A stretch of DNA of 64,000 bases from Elysia chlorotica (lineage: Eukaryota > Mollusca > Gastropoda > Plakobranchidae). The position numbers were made by a program, and so were the translations under genes. Positions 12,489 through 26,373 of this stretch are shown piece by piece. The stretch is taken from assembly GCA_003991915.1 (NCBI GenBank), contig RQTK01000106.1:192085-256084 (forward strand), read 5' to 3'. The notes under the pieces are model-generated. The model worked only from the letters and a program-made list of their open reading frames with translations, made no database searches and was not told the DNA's origin. How positions within the stretch are numbered: the stretch's first letter is position 1; every line of letters starts with the position of its first letter.

Positions 12489-13039
12489 AAAAGAGGAATA
12501 ATTATGTGAATATGATATTTCTACCGAACTCCCAAACGTTAACCATAAAGGTACGATCCTTAGGAAAATGGTATCATCGTTGTTACAAAACGAATAATTT
12601 ATATTGAACCGCTTGTGCCCTAATTTTTCCAATGTTAGCAGTACCCGAAAAAAATGAAAACATACCGCAAATCACCTTGACAAGTAAGAGTTATTCAAAC
12701 TTTGCTGTGGCGCTTTGTTTGTACATGGTATTACATTGCGTTATACCTAAAGTGGCGACACATAAAGTACAGTCCAATTCATCGAATTTTTCGGATAACA
12801 AAGGTTACCATCTAGTTGTCTTAACTAGCTATGTCAAAACATTATAGTATTTCAAACCGAATGATTCCAACCCAGATTTAACTTTAAACATAATATACAG
12901 AAACGGAGCATGTCATGAGGCTTTCTGTTTGAGGGTGTATCGTACGGCTGCTTTTGTCGAGTGTATTGGTGACCAACCCTGTATAACTCAAAGACACTTA
13001 CACAAATTGCTATTACTCCCCTTGATTCGTATATTATTA

Positions 13040-13804
<765 letters not shown>

Positions 13805-13805
<1 letters not shown>

Positions 13806-14045
13806 ACTTCCAAAGTGTTGTTTGTTCTTCTGCGAACTCCATATCCTGTGGAGCCTGACACCATAAGCGGTGAAAGCGGTCCAGTGACTTGCGACTTAAA
13901 GAAATGAGCAACTACAATGAAGCCATAATTACCGATTCTATTGGAAGTGTGCAAAAGCTTTATTCGTGGTAAAAAAAGATAATACTGGCAGTGTCGTTTG
14001 TTATGCATGCAGGCATACAAAACGCCGACCAAATCTCTAATTATC
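13805..14045 (+). pseudogene. Coding-like relic of an unknown gene
   Basis: Codons for TPYPVEPDTISGESGPVTCD read openly. After a one-base frameshift the frame continues as EMSNYNEAIITDSIGSVQKL and meets a TAA. The second half is recognisably the same protein as the reverse-strand open frame at 15354-15566, which reads LNYNEAIINDSIGSMQKL. Protein-level similarity between copies in opposite orientation suggests an old coding sequence, possibly from a mobile element or gene family. I cannot name it. Confidence 0.45.
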
Positions 14046-14324
14046 ACTCAGTCCTATTCTGTGCCAAAAATTAATTAGAAAAAAATCACTGTTACACCTT
14101 AGTGTGCAAAAATCTTTTTACTACAATTGATTCGATGACTTTGTATTCTATTTTCGGAAGCTTAGCAGCAGGCCCATTAAGTGCTTTTATAACGACAAAT
14201 AAATTTTAAAATAAAGAAAACTTGTAGTGAAGGAGTGAGGTGGAAAATGAACCTGGGCAACGCGGTGTGTGACAGGATTACTTAGTGCATACAGAAAAAA
14301 GTCTAGTCTTAAGATTTGAGCAGA

Positions 14325-14568
14325 GTTGTTGTTGTTGAGTTGGTTTAACGTCCAACATCAGCACTATAAAGGCTATATTGTGGACCGGCTCCAAGACTGA
14401 CGTCTGACAATTTTACGTGCTGCCACACACGAGACATCGACAGGGCGGGGATACCATGACTCCTGCCTCAGCCGGTCACATTAGACTGACACCGACCCAA
14501 CCAGTAGGGAACACAATCGCCATGGCTCGAACTCGGACCTTTTGCGTCGGAAGCCGATGTTCTACCCC
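14325..14568 (-). mobile_element. SINE copy with target-site duplication
   Basis: Full reverse-strand SINE, flanked by the direct repeat ATTTGAGCAGA at 14314-14324 and 14569-14579. Confidence 0.92.
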
Positions 14569-14886
14569 ATTTGAGCAGAAGTTATAGAGCTTCCGTTGAT
14601 TCAAAACGAAACATTTCATTTTTTTTTTAAAGATAAACAACTCAAACGCACAGCTTCGTTTTAAATACTGTCCACTATCCGGAATATGTGTTGTTGTTTT
14701 TTTGTTGTTGTTTCCTGTAATATTTTAGTGTGTAGATCGTGCGGTTTCTGGTGTTAAAGGCATGTGTTTGTTTCAAATATTTTTACATCATGATTTTTTT
14801 AATAATGTAACATGTGGGAATTCGTTTTCGGGCAAAGATGTTTTTTATTAAACATTTTAGAAATTAATCGAATATTGAAATAGTTA

Positions 14887-14948
14887 GACGGGTATTGAGC
14901 TAGAGTGCAAGGCTTTTAATCGGAATGTTACGGGTTCGAGCCCCGTCG
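14887..14948 (+). mobile_element. tRNA-Lys(UUU)-like SINE head, copy 1
   Basis: 'gcaaggcttttaatcggaat' resembles an anticodon arm with TTT at the anticodon position. 'acgggttcgagccccgt' forms a five-pair T arm with the GTTCGA loop. The D arm is poor. A diverged SINE core follows ('ctggttggatggggagtaat'). It is more likely a SINE head than a working tRNA gene. Confidence 0.6.
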
Positions 14949-15353
14949 TGTTTTTCCCTTCTGGTTGGATGGGGAGTAATTTACTGTAACTGGCCAAATC
15001 CTGTGTATATCTCTCTTGGGTCCCGTTACCGTATTGGATTTTTCTTGTGAACTTTGGCGACGTTTAATTAGAATATTGTTCCGTCTTGTATGAAAATGCA
15101 TCTTTACGATTGTGTTTGTTGTATCTTGATCCACGTCATACCCAAACTTGTTTGTATGTTAAACTTAAAATCATCTTTCGTTGTTAGAGTCAGCATTCTA
15201 AAATTTAAAGAGAAAAAAATATTTTCAAGACCCTGTGTATTTCAAATTCAACGTTCCTTCAGTTTAGGAAGTCTTACTATAACATCTAATAATGTAGTCT
15301 CTTAAATACAGCCTACGCAAATGAAATACAAAACATTGCCGAAGATCTGGCGG

Positions 15354-15566
15354 TTACTTTACAGTATATAAATAGAATAAAATCTCAGATATTAAAACAC
15401 CCATGGCGGTGTGAATTGTTTGATCGACCTTTTGTATGCTAGCATCACAAACGATGCTGTCAATATTATTTTTCAACCAGAAATAAAGCTTTTGCATACT
15501 TCCAATAGAATCGTTAATTATTGCTTCATTGTAGTTTAACATTTCAAGAAAATGTACATTTCCCAT
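15354..15566 (-). pseudogene. Coding-like relic, inverted relative of 13805-14045
   Basis: A 70-codon frame beginning MGNVHFLEMLNYNEAIINDS shares its central part with the forward relic at 13.9 kb. No splice sites or domain signature are recognised. A base-identical copy lies at 17697-17909 in the second duplication unit. Confidence 0.4.
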
Positions 15567-16209
15567 TTTTTAGCAAAACAATGGGCTCTTAATCTTATAT
15601 GACATTGTGTTTGAAAAATCAAATATTTTAAAACGTTTATACCCGTTTGCATGAGACTTAACTTTTAGTACCCTTAGCAGAGTTGTCACAAGTCCAATAA
15701 AATATAATCAATGACCATTATTTCTGCACTAAATGACATTATTGTATTTAACTCTTTCCACATTGTATTCCGGAGTGTTATTTTTTCGCTTCAGAAACTT
15801 TGTAGTTGTTATGAATAAAGGTCTTTTTTACAGCCTGCTAACAAAGATAAAAGCTAACGATAACCCCCAACCATGGTTTATTAATACTGTAGCTTTTTAC
15901 CCAGAAACCTGCGTAAGAGAGAACGTTGCGTTTTTTTCGTCACTCACGCTTATCAACATAGAACATAGTATTTAATACCTTCGGTGTTTTCCTGCAGTCA
16001 GTGTCTTATGAAGCTAGTGTTTTGAGCATCAAATGTCTTGTGCATTTACAGATTGTGCATTTAGTGTCTTGTGCGTTCAGATCTGCGTTCAGTGTGGGTG
16101 TGTGTTTCACCATTTGGCGTTCATTGTTATTTGTATTCAGCGTCTTGTGGATTCTTTTCTACACGCAGTGTGGTTGCGCGTTTAAATTAAAATATTATTG
16201 CGTTTAGTG

Positions 16210-16974
16210 TTTTGAGCATGCAGTGGCCTGTTTGTTCAACGTCTTGTACATTTCACAGCTTGCCCATGCAGTGCTTTTGCATGGACGGTGTCTACTGCAG
16301 TCAGTGCCTTAAATAACCAGTGTCTTATGCATTTGGTGTCTACTGCATTCAGTGCCTTGTATAACCAGTGTCTTATGCATTTGGTGTCTACTGCATTCAG
16401 TGCCTTGTATGACCGGTGTCTTATGCATTAATATTTGGTGTCTTCTGCCGTCAGTGCCTTGTAGAACCAGCGTCTTATGAATTCGGTGTCTTCTGCAGTC
16501 ACTCTTGTTTAACTACTGACTTGTGCATCAAGTTTCTTAAGCATTGAGTGCCTTGTGAAAGTAGTTTAATGTGCATTCAGTGCCTTGTGCATTCAGAGCT
16601 TATGAATTTAGTGTTTTATGTATTTTTATTCATTCAGTGTCTTGTGCATGCATTCACAGCTTATATATTAATTTTAATGATTTATGTAATTTTATTCATC
16701 CAGTATCCTGCGCATTCACAGCTTCTGCATTTAGTGTTTAATGTATTTTTATTCATTAAGTGTCCTGCGCATTCACAACTTATGCATTTAGTGTTTCATG
16801 TATTTTTATTCATTCAGTGTCTTGTGCATGCATTCACAGCTTATATATTTAATGATTTATGTAATTTTATTCATCCAGTATCCTGCGCATTCACAGCTTC
16901 TGCATTTAGTGTTTAATGTATTTTTATTCATTAAGTGTCCTGCGCATTCACAACTTATGCATTTAGTGTTTTAT
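16210..16974. repeat. Minisatellite, 'cagtgtcttgtgcatt' family
   Basis: Imperfect units built on 'cagtgccttgtgcattcag', including a 48-bp higher-order unit with 'cttatgcatttggtgtctac' and a second block of about 177 bp repeated once (about 16635-16970). Frames across it are periodic artefacts. Confidence 0.92.
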
Positions 16975-18975
16975 GATAAACAACTCAAACGCACAGCTTC
17001 GTTTTAAATACTGTCCACTATCCGGAATATGTGTTGTTGTTTTTTTGTTGTTGTTTCCTGTAATATTTTAGTGTGTAGATCGTGCGGTTTCTGGTGTTAA
17101 AGGCATGTGTTTGTTTCAAATATTTTTACATCATGATTTTTTTAATAATGTAACATGTGGGAATTCGTTTTCGGGCAAAGATGTTTTTTATTAAACATTT
17201 TAGAAATTAATCGAATATTGAAATAGTTAGACGGGTATTGAGCTAGAGTGCAAGGCTTTTAATCGGAATGTTACGGGTTCGAGCCCCGTCGTGTTTTTCC
17301 CTTCTGGTTGGATGGGGAGTAATTTACTGTAACTGGCCAAATCCTGTGTATATCTCTCTTGGGTCCCGTTACCGTATTGGATTTTTCTTGTGAACTTTGG
17401 CGACGTTTAATTAGAATATTGTTCCGTCTTGTATGAAAATGCATCTTTACGATTGTGTTTGTTGTATCTTGATCCACGTCATACCCAAACTTGTTTGTAT
17501 GTTAAACTTAAAATCATCTTTCGTTGTTAGAGTCAGCATTCTAAAATTTAAAGAGAAAAAAATATTTTCAAGACCCTGTGTATTTCAAATTCAACGTTCC
17601 TTCAGTTTAGGAAGTCTTACTATAACATCTAATAATGTAGTCTCTTAAATACAGCCTACGCAAATGAAATACAAAACATTGCCGAAGATCTGGCGGTTAC
17701 TTTACAGTATATAAATAGAATAAAATCTCAGATATTAAAACACCCATGGCGGTGTGAATTGTTTGATCGACCTTTTGTATGCTAGCATCACAAACGATGC
17801 TGTCAATATTATTTTTCAACCAGAAATAAAGCTTTTGCATACTTCCAATAGAATCGTTAATTATTGCTTCATTGTAGTTTAACATTTCAAGAAAATGTAC
17901 ATTTCCCATTTTTTAGCAAAACAATGGGCTCTTAATCTTATATGACATTGTGTTTGAAAAATCAAATATTTTAAAACGTTTATACCCGTTTGCATGAGAC
18001 TTAACTTTTAGTACCCTTAGCAGAGTTGTCACAAGTCCAATAAAATATAATCAATGACCATTATTTCTGCACTAAATGACATTATTGTATTTAACTCTTT
18101 CCACATTGTATTCCGGAGTGTTATTTTTTCGCTTCAGAAACTTTGTAGTTGTTATGAATAAAGGTCTTTTTTACAGCCTGCTAACAAAGATAAAAGCTAA
18201 CGATAACCCCCAACCATGGTTTATTAATACTGTAGCTTTTTACCCAGAAACCTGCGTAAGAGAGAACGTTGCGTTTTTTTCGTCACTCACGCTTATCAAC
18301 ATAGAACATAGTATTTAATACCTTCGGTGTTTTCCTGCAGTCAGTGTCTTATGAAGCTAGTGTTTTGAGCATCAAATGTCTTGTGCATTTACAGATTGTG
18401 CATTTAGTGTCTTGTGCGTTCAGATCTGCGTTCAGTGTGGGTGTGTGTTTCACCATTTGGCGTTCATTGTTATTTGTATTCAGCGTCTTGTGGATTCTTT
18501 TCTACACGCAGTGTGGTTGCGCGTTTAAATTAAAATATTATTGCGTTTAGTGTTTTGAGCATGCAGTGGCCTGTTTGTTCAACGTCTTGTACATTTCACA
18601 GCTTGCCCATTCAGTGCTTTTGCATGGACGGTGTCTACTGCAGTCAGTGCCTTAAATAACCAGTGTCTTATGCATTTGGTGTCTACTGCATTCAGTGCCT
18701 TGTATGACCAGTGTCTTATGCATTTGGTGTCTACTGCAATCAGTGCCGTGTATAACCAGTGTCTTATGCATTCGGTGTCTTCTGCAGTCAGTGTCTTGTA
18801 TGACCGGTGTCTTATGCATTTGGTGTCTTCTGCCGTCAGTGCCTTGTAGAACCAGCGTCTTATGAATTCGGTGTCTTCTGCAGTCACTCTTGTTTAACTA
18901 CTGACTTGTGCATCAAGTTTCTTAAGCATTGAGTGCCTTGTGAAAGTAGTTTAATGTGCATTCAGTGCCTTGCAG
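16975..18975. repeat. 2,343-bp tandem duplication, copy 2
   Basis: Copy of 14632-16974 joined head to tail. It carries the same SINE head at 17230-17291 and the same relic at 17697-17909. Similarity breaks up inside the minisatellite after about 18950. Confidence 0.93.
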
Positions 18976-19830
18976 GCTTATGACATTTAGTGTTTTATTT
19001 ATTTTTATTCATTCAGTGTCTTGCGCATTCACAGCTTATGTATTTAGTGTTTAATGTATTTTTGTGCATTGAGTGCCTTGTGCAGTCCATGCGATGAGTA
19101 ACTAGTGTCTTGTGCATTTAGTCTCCTGTGCATTGAATGTCTTGTACAATCCATACGATGAGTAACTCGTCTCTTGTACATTCATTGTCTTGTGCAATTA
19201 CAGTCGGAACATTCGGGGTCTTGCTCAGTCCGCAACTAGTGCCGGGTTCATTCTGTGTCTTCTAATGCACATACATCGATGTATTCAGTGTTTTGCTGTT
19301 TATGTGGTTTGTTCATTCTATGGTTTTATTTATTCAGTGGTTTGTTTATTCAGTGTATTATTGATTCAGTGGTTTGTTCGTTTATTCATTTGGTTTAGAT
19401 CAGTGGTTTGTTCATTTAGTGGTTTGTTCATTGAGTGGGTTATTCATTCATTATCCTTGAGGTCAGTGTTTTGTTCCTTCATTGTCTTTTAAGTTAGTGG
19501 TGGCTCCCTTAACTTCAGTGGCCTGTACATACAGTCGTGTGTTTTTAAGTCGATGGTTGTTTTTTTGTTTGTTTGTTTTTTCAGTGGACTGTGCAGTCAG
19601 TGTGTAGTGCAGTCAGTGTCTTGTGCAGTAAGTGTCTTGTGCAATCAGTGTGTAGTGCAGTCAGTGTCTTGTGCAATCAGTGTCTTGTGCAGTCAGTGTC
19701 TTGTGCAGTCAGTGTCTTGTGCAGTCAGTGTCTTGTGCACTCAGTGTCTTGTGCAGTCAGTGTCTTGTGCAGTCAGTGTCTTGTGCAGTCAGTGTCTTGT
19801 GCAGTTAATGTCTTGTCGTTTTGTGTATTC
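18553..19830. repeat. Minisatellite field with a clean 16-bp block
   Basis: 48-bp units run from about 18620 to 18890, followed by looser 'cattcagtggtttgtt' units. A regular 16-bp unit (tgtcttgtgcagtcag) is repeated at about 19590-19810. The Cys/Val/Ser-rich open frames here come from the repeat. Confidence 0.93.
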
Positions 19831-21779
19831 CAAATTCGTTCAGTGGTCAACGTATTCAATGTGTTATGCATAAAGTACAGATATGTGAATTCCAAGTATT
19901 TGTATGTTTGGTCCAGTGTGTATAATATGGGTGAGTATAATTTTTTAGCAATACGCGTTCGTGTTCATAGTTCAAGTTAAGTCGATCTAGTCTTTATTTT
20001 AACAAAGAATGTCTACTGCATCTTGTTCACTATGTTTGCGCCATTGGAAAATACATGAAGGTTGATTTCTTCTTTTGGATAGAAAAAAAATTATATAAAA
20101 TGGCGGAGCTTTCTTTGTGTCTTTTTGGATGTGAAATCGGTGTAAGCCGCTCGTTTGTTTGTTTTGTTGTTGTTGTTTTTTTGTACTTTTGAATTTTAAA
20201 TGTTTTTGCTAATTGAGAATTGTTTAATTAAATACTAATATATTATGTGTATTTTTTTTCATATTACTAAATGGATAACCAAACAATGGTTGTACTCCTC
20301 GAGTTGCATTCCCAAATAATTATCCCAAATTTATTTGATGCATTTAAAATATGCATAGGAGCGCTTTGTCCTAATTCTAACAAACAAGATGTGCAAGTTC
20401 CAAAACGTATGACTCTAGTACGTTTTGGTTACCTTCATCCCCGATCTCTCAACAAAAAATTAAGCTGTGTTGATAAAAAGCAGGTATGAAAAGTTACAAA
20501 ATTGTACATTAAAAATATTCCTTGTGTTTAAAAAAGCGGAAACCATATCATGAAAGTTTCAGAACTAGTGAAATGCAGTGTAATTAAACCAAGTTCTAAA
20601 CAAATTGCAATTTGTGTGACAACAATGAATGTGTTGGTTTTCACCTTTTTCTTGATTATGCAAAACATGGCTTGATAACGTGACTGAACGTTGTTTACAT
20701 AAAACCTTCATTTAGAATTACTTCGTACAAAGTTAAAAATAATAAGAGATTTATTCTCTTATCTCAACAAACTTTATCGAAATATTTTTGAGAGATTTAA
20801 AAAAATATTAACAAATATTAGAAAGCTAAAAAAGTACAATAAGCACAAACACAACAAAATCTAAAACAAAGCAAACAATATTCGGAGCATTGACTTTTAT
20901 CACAGCTAAACTGTCAGTCTAAGTTGTTAAGGTCTATTGTATAGCTTTATTATCTCACATCTAACCTCCGGTCCACATAAAAGGGGCCTAAAGAAGCTAG
21001 AGTGATTTGGTCAACAGGTGTGTTGGTATAGAAATTGATGCCTTGGATATTTTTTTTGTTTCTTTTTGTTGTTAATGTTGTTGGTTCTTTTTTTTAGTTG
21101 TTTTTTTTTGGGGGGGGGGGTTGTAGTTGTTTTTTTTTTAGCTCGGTTTTTTGTTGATCCGTCCTTGTTTGTTTTGTTCAGTGTATTTTTTTTTTTGCTT
21201 GTTTGTTTTTGTGTGTGGTTTTCATTTTTTTTTCTCTCTAATCTTACTTCATTATTTGTCTCTTTACTTTGAACACAAACTGATGTCAACGTGTAGACTT
21301 GAAATGCATCGAAATAAATAAAGAAAATAGTATATTTAAATACATGTAATGCGCATACATGATAACCGAGGCCTATTTCTTTCTGTGGAGCCTTTGGTAT
21401 TTGTGATTAAAATTACTTGTGACAATACGATTACCGCTAATTTGAATTAACTGTTTTATTTATTGCATGAATGTAAAGTTTCACAACGCCAGTCACAATT
21501 ACTGCAAGATTCTTTTTTAATGTAAAATATTAACGTGAAATGTTACAGTGCACGACATGTTGTAAAGTTTTGGTTCAAGATTTATTTCTAACAATAAATT
21601 GTTTCCCATTCTTTATTCATGTATTTTCCATCCTCCAAATGCAGAAAATGTTACCAGATTAAATATTATACCCCCCCCCTCTATAGCATCAATACAAATA
21701 ACGGACTGTTCTGGTAGACTATTGCAATCAATAACCTAAAATTGATAGTCTATTACAGGATCGCTCTGTTACTTTTACC
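19831..21779. other. Unassigned AT-rich DNA
   Basis: No exon is supported. A 72-codon frame at 20271-20489 (starting MDNQTMVVLLELHSQ) has a balanced composition but no recognised domain or neighbours. T/G runs occupy 21050-21240. Confidence 0.55.
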
Positions 21780-22765
21780 ATCTCTAAGTGAAGATCCTGC
21801 AATGGTTAAAAGAGATATTCCTTCTACTTCCCTACTCTAAGTGTAGATTCTGCAATGGTTTAAAAAGATAACCCGTTCAATTTTTCTAATTCAAATAAAA
21901 ATCCAGAAATGTTTTAAAAGATAGCCCTTTCACTTTTTGTAATTCAAATAAAGACGTAGCAATATTTTAAAGGATAGCCCGTACACTCTTTCTAATTCAA
22001 ATAAAGATCCAGCAATGTTTTAAGGGATAGCCCTTTCAGTTTTTCTAATTAAAAAAAAGATCCAGCAATGTTTATAAGCGTAGCCCTCATACTTTTCTTA
22101 GTCTAGTTGTAGATTCTGCAATATTTTAAGGGATAGCCCGTTCACTATTTCTAATTCAAATAAAGATCCAGCAATATTTTAAAGGATAACCCATATACTC
22201 TTACTAATTCAAATAAAGATCCAGCAATGTTTTAAAGGTTAGCCCGTTCACTTTTTCTAATTCAAATAAAGATCCAGCAATTTTTTAAGGGATAGCCCTC
22301 ATACTTTTCTTAGTCTAACTGTAGATTCTTCAACGTTTTAAAGGATAGCCCGTTCACTATTTCTAATTCAAATAAAGATCCAGCAATGTTTTGAAGGATA
22401 GTCCTTCCAGTCTTTCTAATTCAAATAAAGATCAAGCAATTTTTAAAGGATAGTCCTTTCAGTTTTTCTAATTCAAATAAAGATCCAGCAATGTTTTAAA
22501 GGATAGGCCGTGCAATCTTTCTAATTCAAATAAAGATCCAGCAATGTTTTAAAGGATAGCCCTTTCACTCTGTGTATTTCAAAAACAGATCCAGCAATGT
22601 TTTAAAGGATAGCCATTTCACTTTTTCTAATTCAAATAAAGATCCAGCACTATTTTAAAGAATAGCCCTTTCAGTCGTTCTAATTCAAAAGATCCAGTAA
22701 TATTTTAAGGGATAGCCCTCATACTTTTCTTAGTGTAACTGTAGATTCTGCAATGGTTTAAAAAA
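21780..22765. repeat. 53-bp satellite array ending just before a start codon
   Basis: About 18 units at 53-bp spacing, built on 'ctaattcaaataaagatcca' followed by 'gcaatgttttaaaggatagc'. Some units have a variant with 'cttagtctaactgtagatt'. The last unit ends about 10 nt before the ATG at 22776, so the promoter or 5' UTR of the next gene must overlap the array or lie beyond it. Confidence 0.95.
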
Positions 22766-22775
22766 GCCCAGTAAG

Positions 22776-25700
22776 ATGCCTGGCTATACAGTGTTCCGAT
22801 ACTGCCTTCTACTACTGCTACTGCGCGCCGCTATGGCTTTCCTAGAGTGCAACGACCAGTGTCGCCAAACCAAGTTCAGAGGGACGAGCGGTCGAAAGGT
22901 GGTGTCCGCCGCTGACCACCTGTCTTCGATGTCCAGATCAGGTGCGGTAATATATTATATATATGTATATGTATATATATATACACACACACACACACAA
23001 TCATTCATACATATGTGCAATATGAACACGTTTACATTATTTTATTCTGATTGGTTTTGTGTGTTGGGTTCACTTGTATGCGAGTGCTGTTGTTTAGCGT
23101 CCAACGTTAGCATTACGAAGGCTTTTTGTGGACATACCCCAAGACTGACGTCTGAAAAATTTAAGTGGTGCCACACACGAGAAAGGGTCGTCACATTAAA
23201 CTGACACCGAACCAACCAGTAGGCGACGAAACTGGATAAATACATATTTGAACGATTCTGGGAATCGAACCGCGGACTTTCCAATCACGAAACCAAGGTT
23301 CTACCACATGAACCAGCTCGCCCGCCTCAGATCGGATTGGGTTACATGTATACATCCTTGCAATATGAACACATTTTAATTATGTTTGATTAGTTTGGTG
23401 TATTGGTTCGAGTAAGAAGGCCAAGAACGATTTGTAAACTACCACGGCGGTGTTGTATCTACGAGCCAAGAAAAGCTGTCAGTTTGCTTACTCGCACGTT
23501 GATTGCAATGAACTCTTTGTTAACGGCTCTACATGAAATTAATATACTTCTCATTGACTCCGTACTTTACAGGAATGTCCAATATTATCTGTGCTGCCTA
23601 CTGTAGACGCAATATCAACTGCGACCTCTACCACTACAGCACAGTGCACAACGTTTGTGAAACGTTCAAGAAGACAAGTGGTTTCAACGTTATAGACGAT
23701 CTGACGGCAGATCCAAATTGGTCCTGTGAGTTCAGTTCTTTTGTTTCGTTTTCTTTTTGTTCCTAATGTTTAAATGCAGCAAATAAGCTGTAATGACGGT
23801 TCCCTATATTTAGGTCCTAATTTTTTACGTGCTGCGAGACATAGATTGAGCAAGGATACCAGGACTTCTGTCTTAGCCGTAATACTGACGCAGGCCCAAA
23901 CCAGGAATTTAAAGACGGTGTCAGGGGCAGTGAAGATGCTTTCATGTTTAATATTGCCATGAAGCTGTTGTTGGGTTGGTTTAAAGTCCAACAGCAGCAC
24001 TAGACTATATTGTGGACGGGCCCCAAGACGGACGTATGACAATTTTATGTGCTGCCACACACGGGACAGAGCGGGGATACCATGACTCCTGTCTCAGCTG
24101 GTCATATTATACTGACACCGACCCAACCAGTAGGGAACGCAACAGCCAGGATTCGAACTCGGGACCTTTTGCGTCGGAAGCCGATGTTCTACCCCTGGAC
24201 CACCGCGCCCCCCTGTCATGAAGCAAGACTTTAACCCGAATTGGTCTTGACGAAAATCAGATTAAGTTGACGGGAGAGATAACTCTTTTTGAAAAAATTC
24301 ATTAAAATTTACCCAGAATACTGCTTGCTAAATAAATGTAACTAGCCAAATATACAATGACTTTGCATGTGTGCAAGCTGTCGGCTCAGTTTGTGTCTAC
24401 ACAGATTGGGATAACATTTTTAATAGAAAGTCTTTATATTCACCAAAAAAGTTGCTAATAAATATGACTAGCCAACTTCACAATTACTTTGCATGTGTTA
24501 ACTGAAAAGTTATTTTTAGTTTTTATCCTGCTCAGTTTGTGTCTACATCTTTCACTATCTTTATTTCTGCATAATAAAACAACTGTGCCCCGGCGTCGTT
24601 GCGTTCGATGTCAGTATAACGTGACAGGCTAAGACAAGTGCCGACCGTGTCTTCCCGAACTGTTTCTATGTGGAAAACGTAAAATTGTCAGATCTTGAAC
24701 TTGGGACTTGTCCCTAAGACCCTTCCGATGGGTGAGAATGTCTGATTTCCTCAGTCGCTACATTGATTTGATCAATAATGGTTTGTTTTCTAAACGTATG
24801 CCTCTTTCAGGCCTATGGATAACGAGCATGTGAACGATCTTTCAAGCAATGTAGTGTAGTACTTTTACATAGTTTTCGTTTGACATTGTACATGTACATG
24901 GATTACCTAAAATTCTCCCAATTCATAGTAGAAATGTTTTAAAGCAGAAAGAGTTTGCTTTAAAGTATTTTATCATAATATAATCATATATAAATTTACG
25001 ATTAAATCTCTCTGAATTTCAGCCTGGATCGAGATCGGAACTTGGACTCTAGTTTTCCGGTCCCAGAGTCGGATCGGGGTCTCTACGTATGAAACGTGGA
25101 TCGATTCCGCCCACCAGGATGACAACCCTTATCCGAGCGACTTTCCGGCGGCCTGCCTTGGGTTGTCTCTCTACGACAATTGTGACCGACATTTCCGGAG
25201 TCGAGTTCTGGACAACTGGGTCAACATTAAAGAGGTAATACCACCCGACTGTTAAATAATATTATTATAACCGGCTGATACTGAGTCATGGTATCCTCGC
25301 ACTGTCTCTGTGTGGCAAGACGTAAACTTGTCAAACGTTATTCTTGGGACACGTCCACAATATGACCTACATAGTGCTGACGATAGACGCTAGACGCTAG
25401 GAAATAACTGATTACCACCCGATTTGTCTCATAAGTAATAAACGTGTTTAAGTTTCATTACGTTTGTTGCTCTCTAAAAAACCCATATATCGCAAATCGC
25501 TTATATTGTGGACGAGTCAACAGACTAACGTGTGATAGTTTTACATGCTGCCTTACAGAATTATAAAGGAGATAATAAAACTTTTTATCTCAGTGAATCA
25601 CACCAAAGTGACACCAACCTAAACAGTTTATCACGCTTTTCTTGTTGCTATGTTTGGAAGATTAAGAAAAGTGTGGATAAGTTATTTCATATGTCCAAAA

Positions 25701-26300
25701 CCAAACAACGTGTGTTATATTATTGTATGACATATTAACAGAGTTCTCTTGAAACATTACTGCTTTGTTTTTAGCCATTTCTTTATTCATGATATAATAT
25801 GCTGCTAACACTTTAGCGCGAACTAAAACGACGGTCTGTCTTCCCAGGTGTATTTCTCTCTGGTCAAGGATGACGTGGAAGTGGTCCGCATCTTGTTTGA
25901 CGGTCAGGGCACTGACCGCATGTCCTGGTTCTCCCAGAGTCGAATACTGGACTCGTCCTGGTCAGAGCTGGCCACAGACGCTAAACTGGAGCCAGTCATG
26001 ATAAGCGGGTAACTATATTGTAGACCGGTCCCAAGACTAACATCTGACAGATATATGTAGGTGTCACACAGAAACAGTGCGGAGATACCAAGACTCCTGT
26101 CTCAGCCGTTCACATTATACTGACACCCATCCAACAATTTGAGGACAAATTTGGCAAATGAATTTTTAACCTTTCATGGGTTTAGAACCAAAAATCTCCT
26201 GATTGTGAGACCAACGCCCCGACCCATTTCTCCTGCCCACTCATTTTTTAGAGGATTGTACGTTTTACAGACGCCCTGCGCTGTTGTTTTTTGTGGTTGT

Positions 26301-26373
<73 letters not shown>

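Larger units (their letters stand above)
14632..16974. repeat. 2,343-bp tandem duplication, copy 1
   Basis: The sequence from 'gataaacaactcaaacgcac' is repeated from 16975 at a constant offset of 2,343 bp. It is apparently base-identical over about 1.6 kb, with small differences only near the minisatellite end (for example 'cccatgcagtg' against 'cccattcagtg'). The unit contains a tRNA-Lys-like SINE head, the reverse-strand coding relic, and a 48-bp-type minisatellite at its right end. Confidence 0.95.

Noticed and set aside
14887..14948. A working tRNA-Lys gene
   Set aside because: The T arm and anticodon loop look good, but the D arm is poor, the acceptor stem does not pair cleanly, and a SINE core follows. 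Called a SINE head.
19553..19980. Cys/Val/Ser-rich frames resembling a cysteine-rich secreted peptide
   Set aside because: They are the 16-bp minisatellite in two frames.
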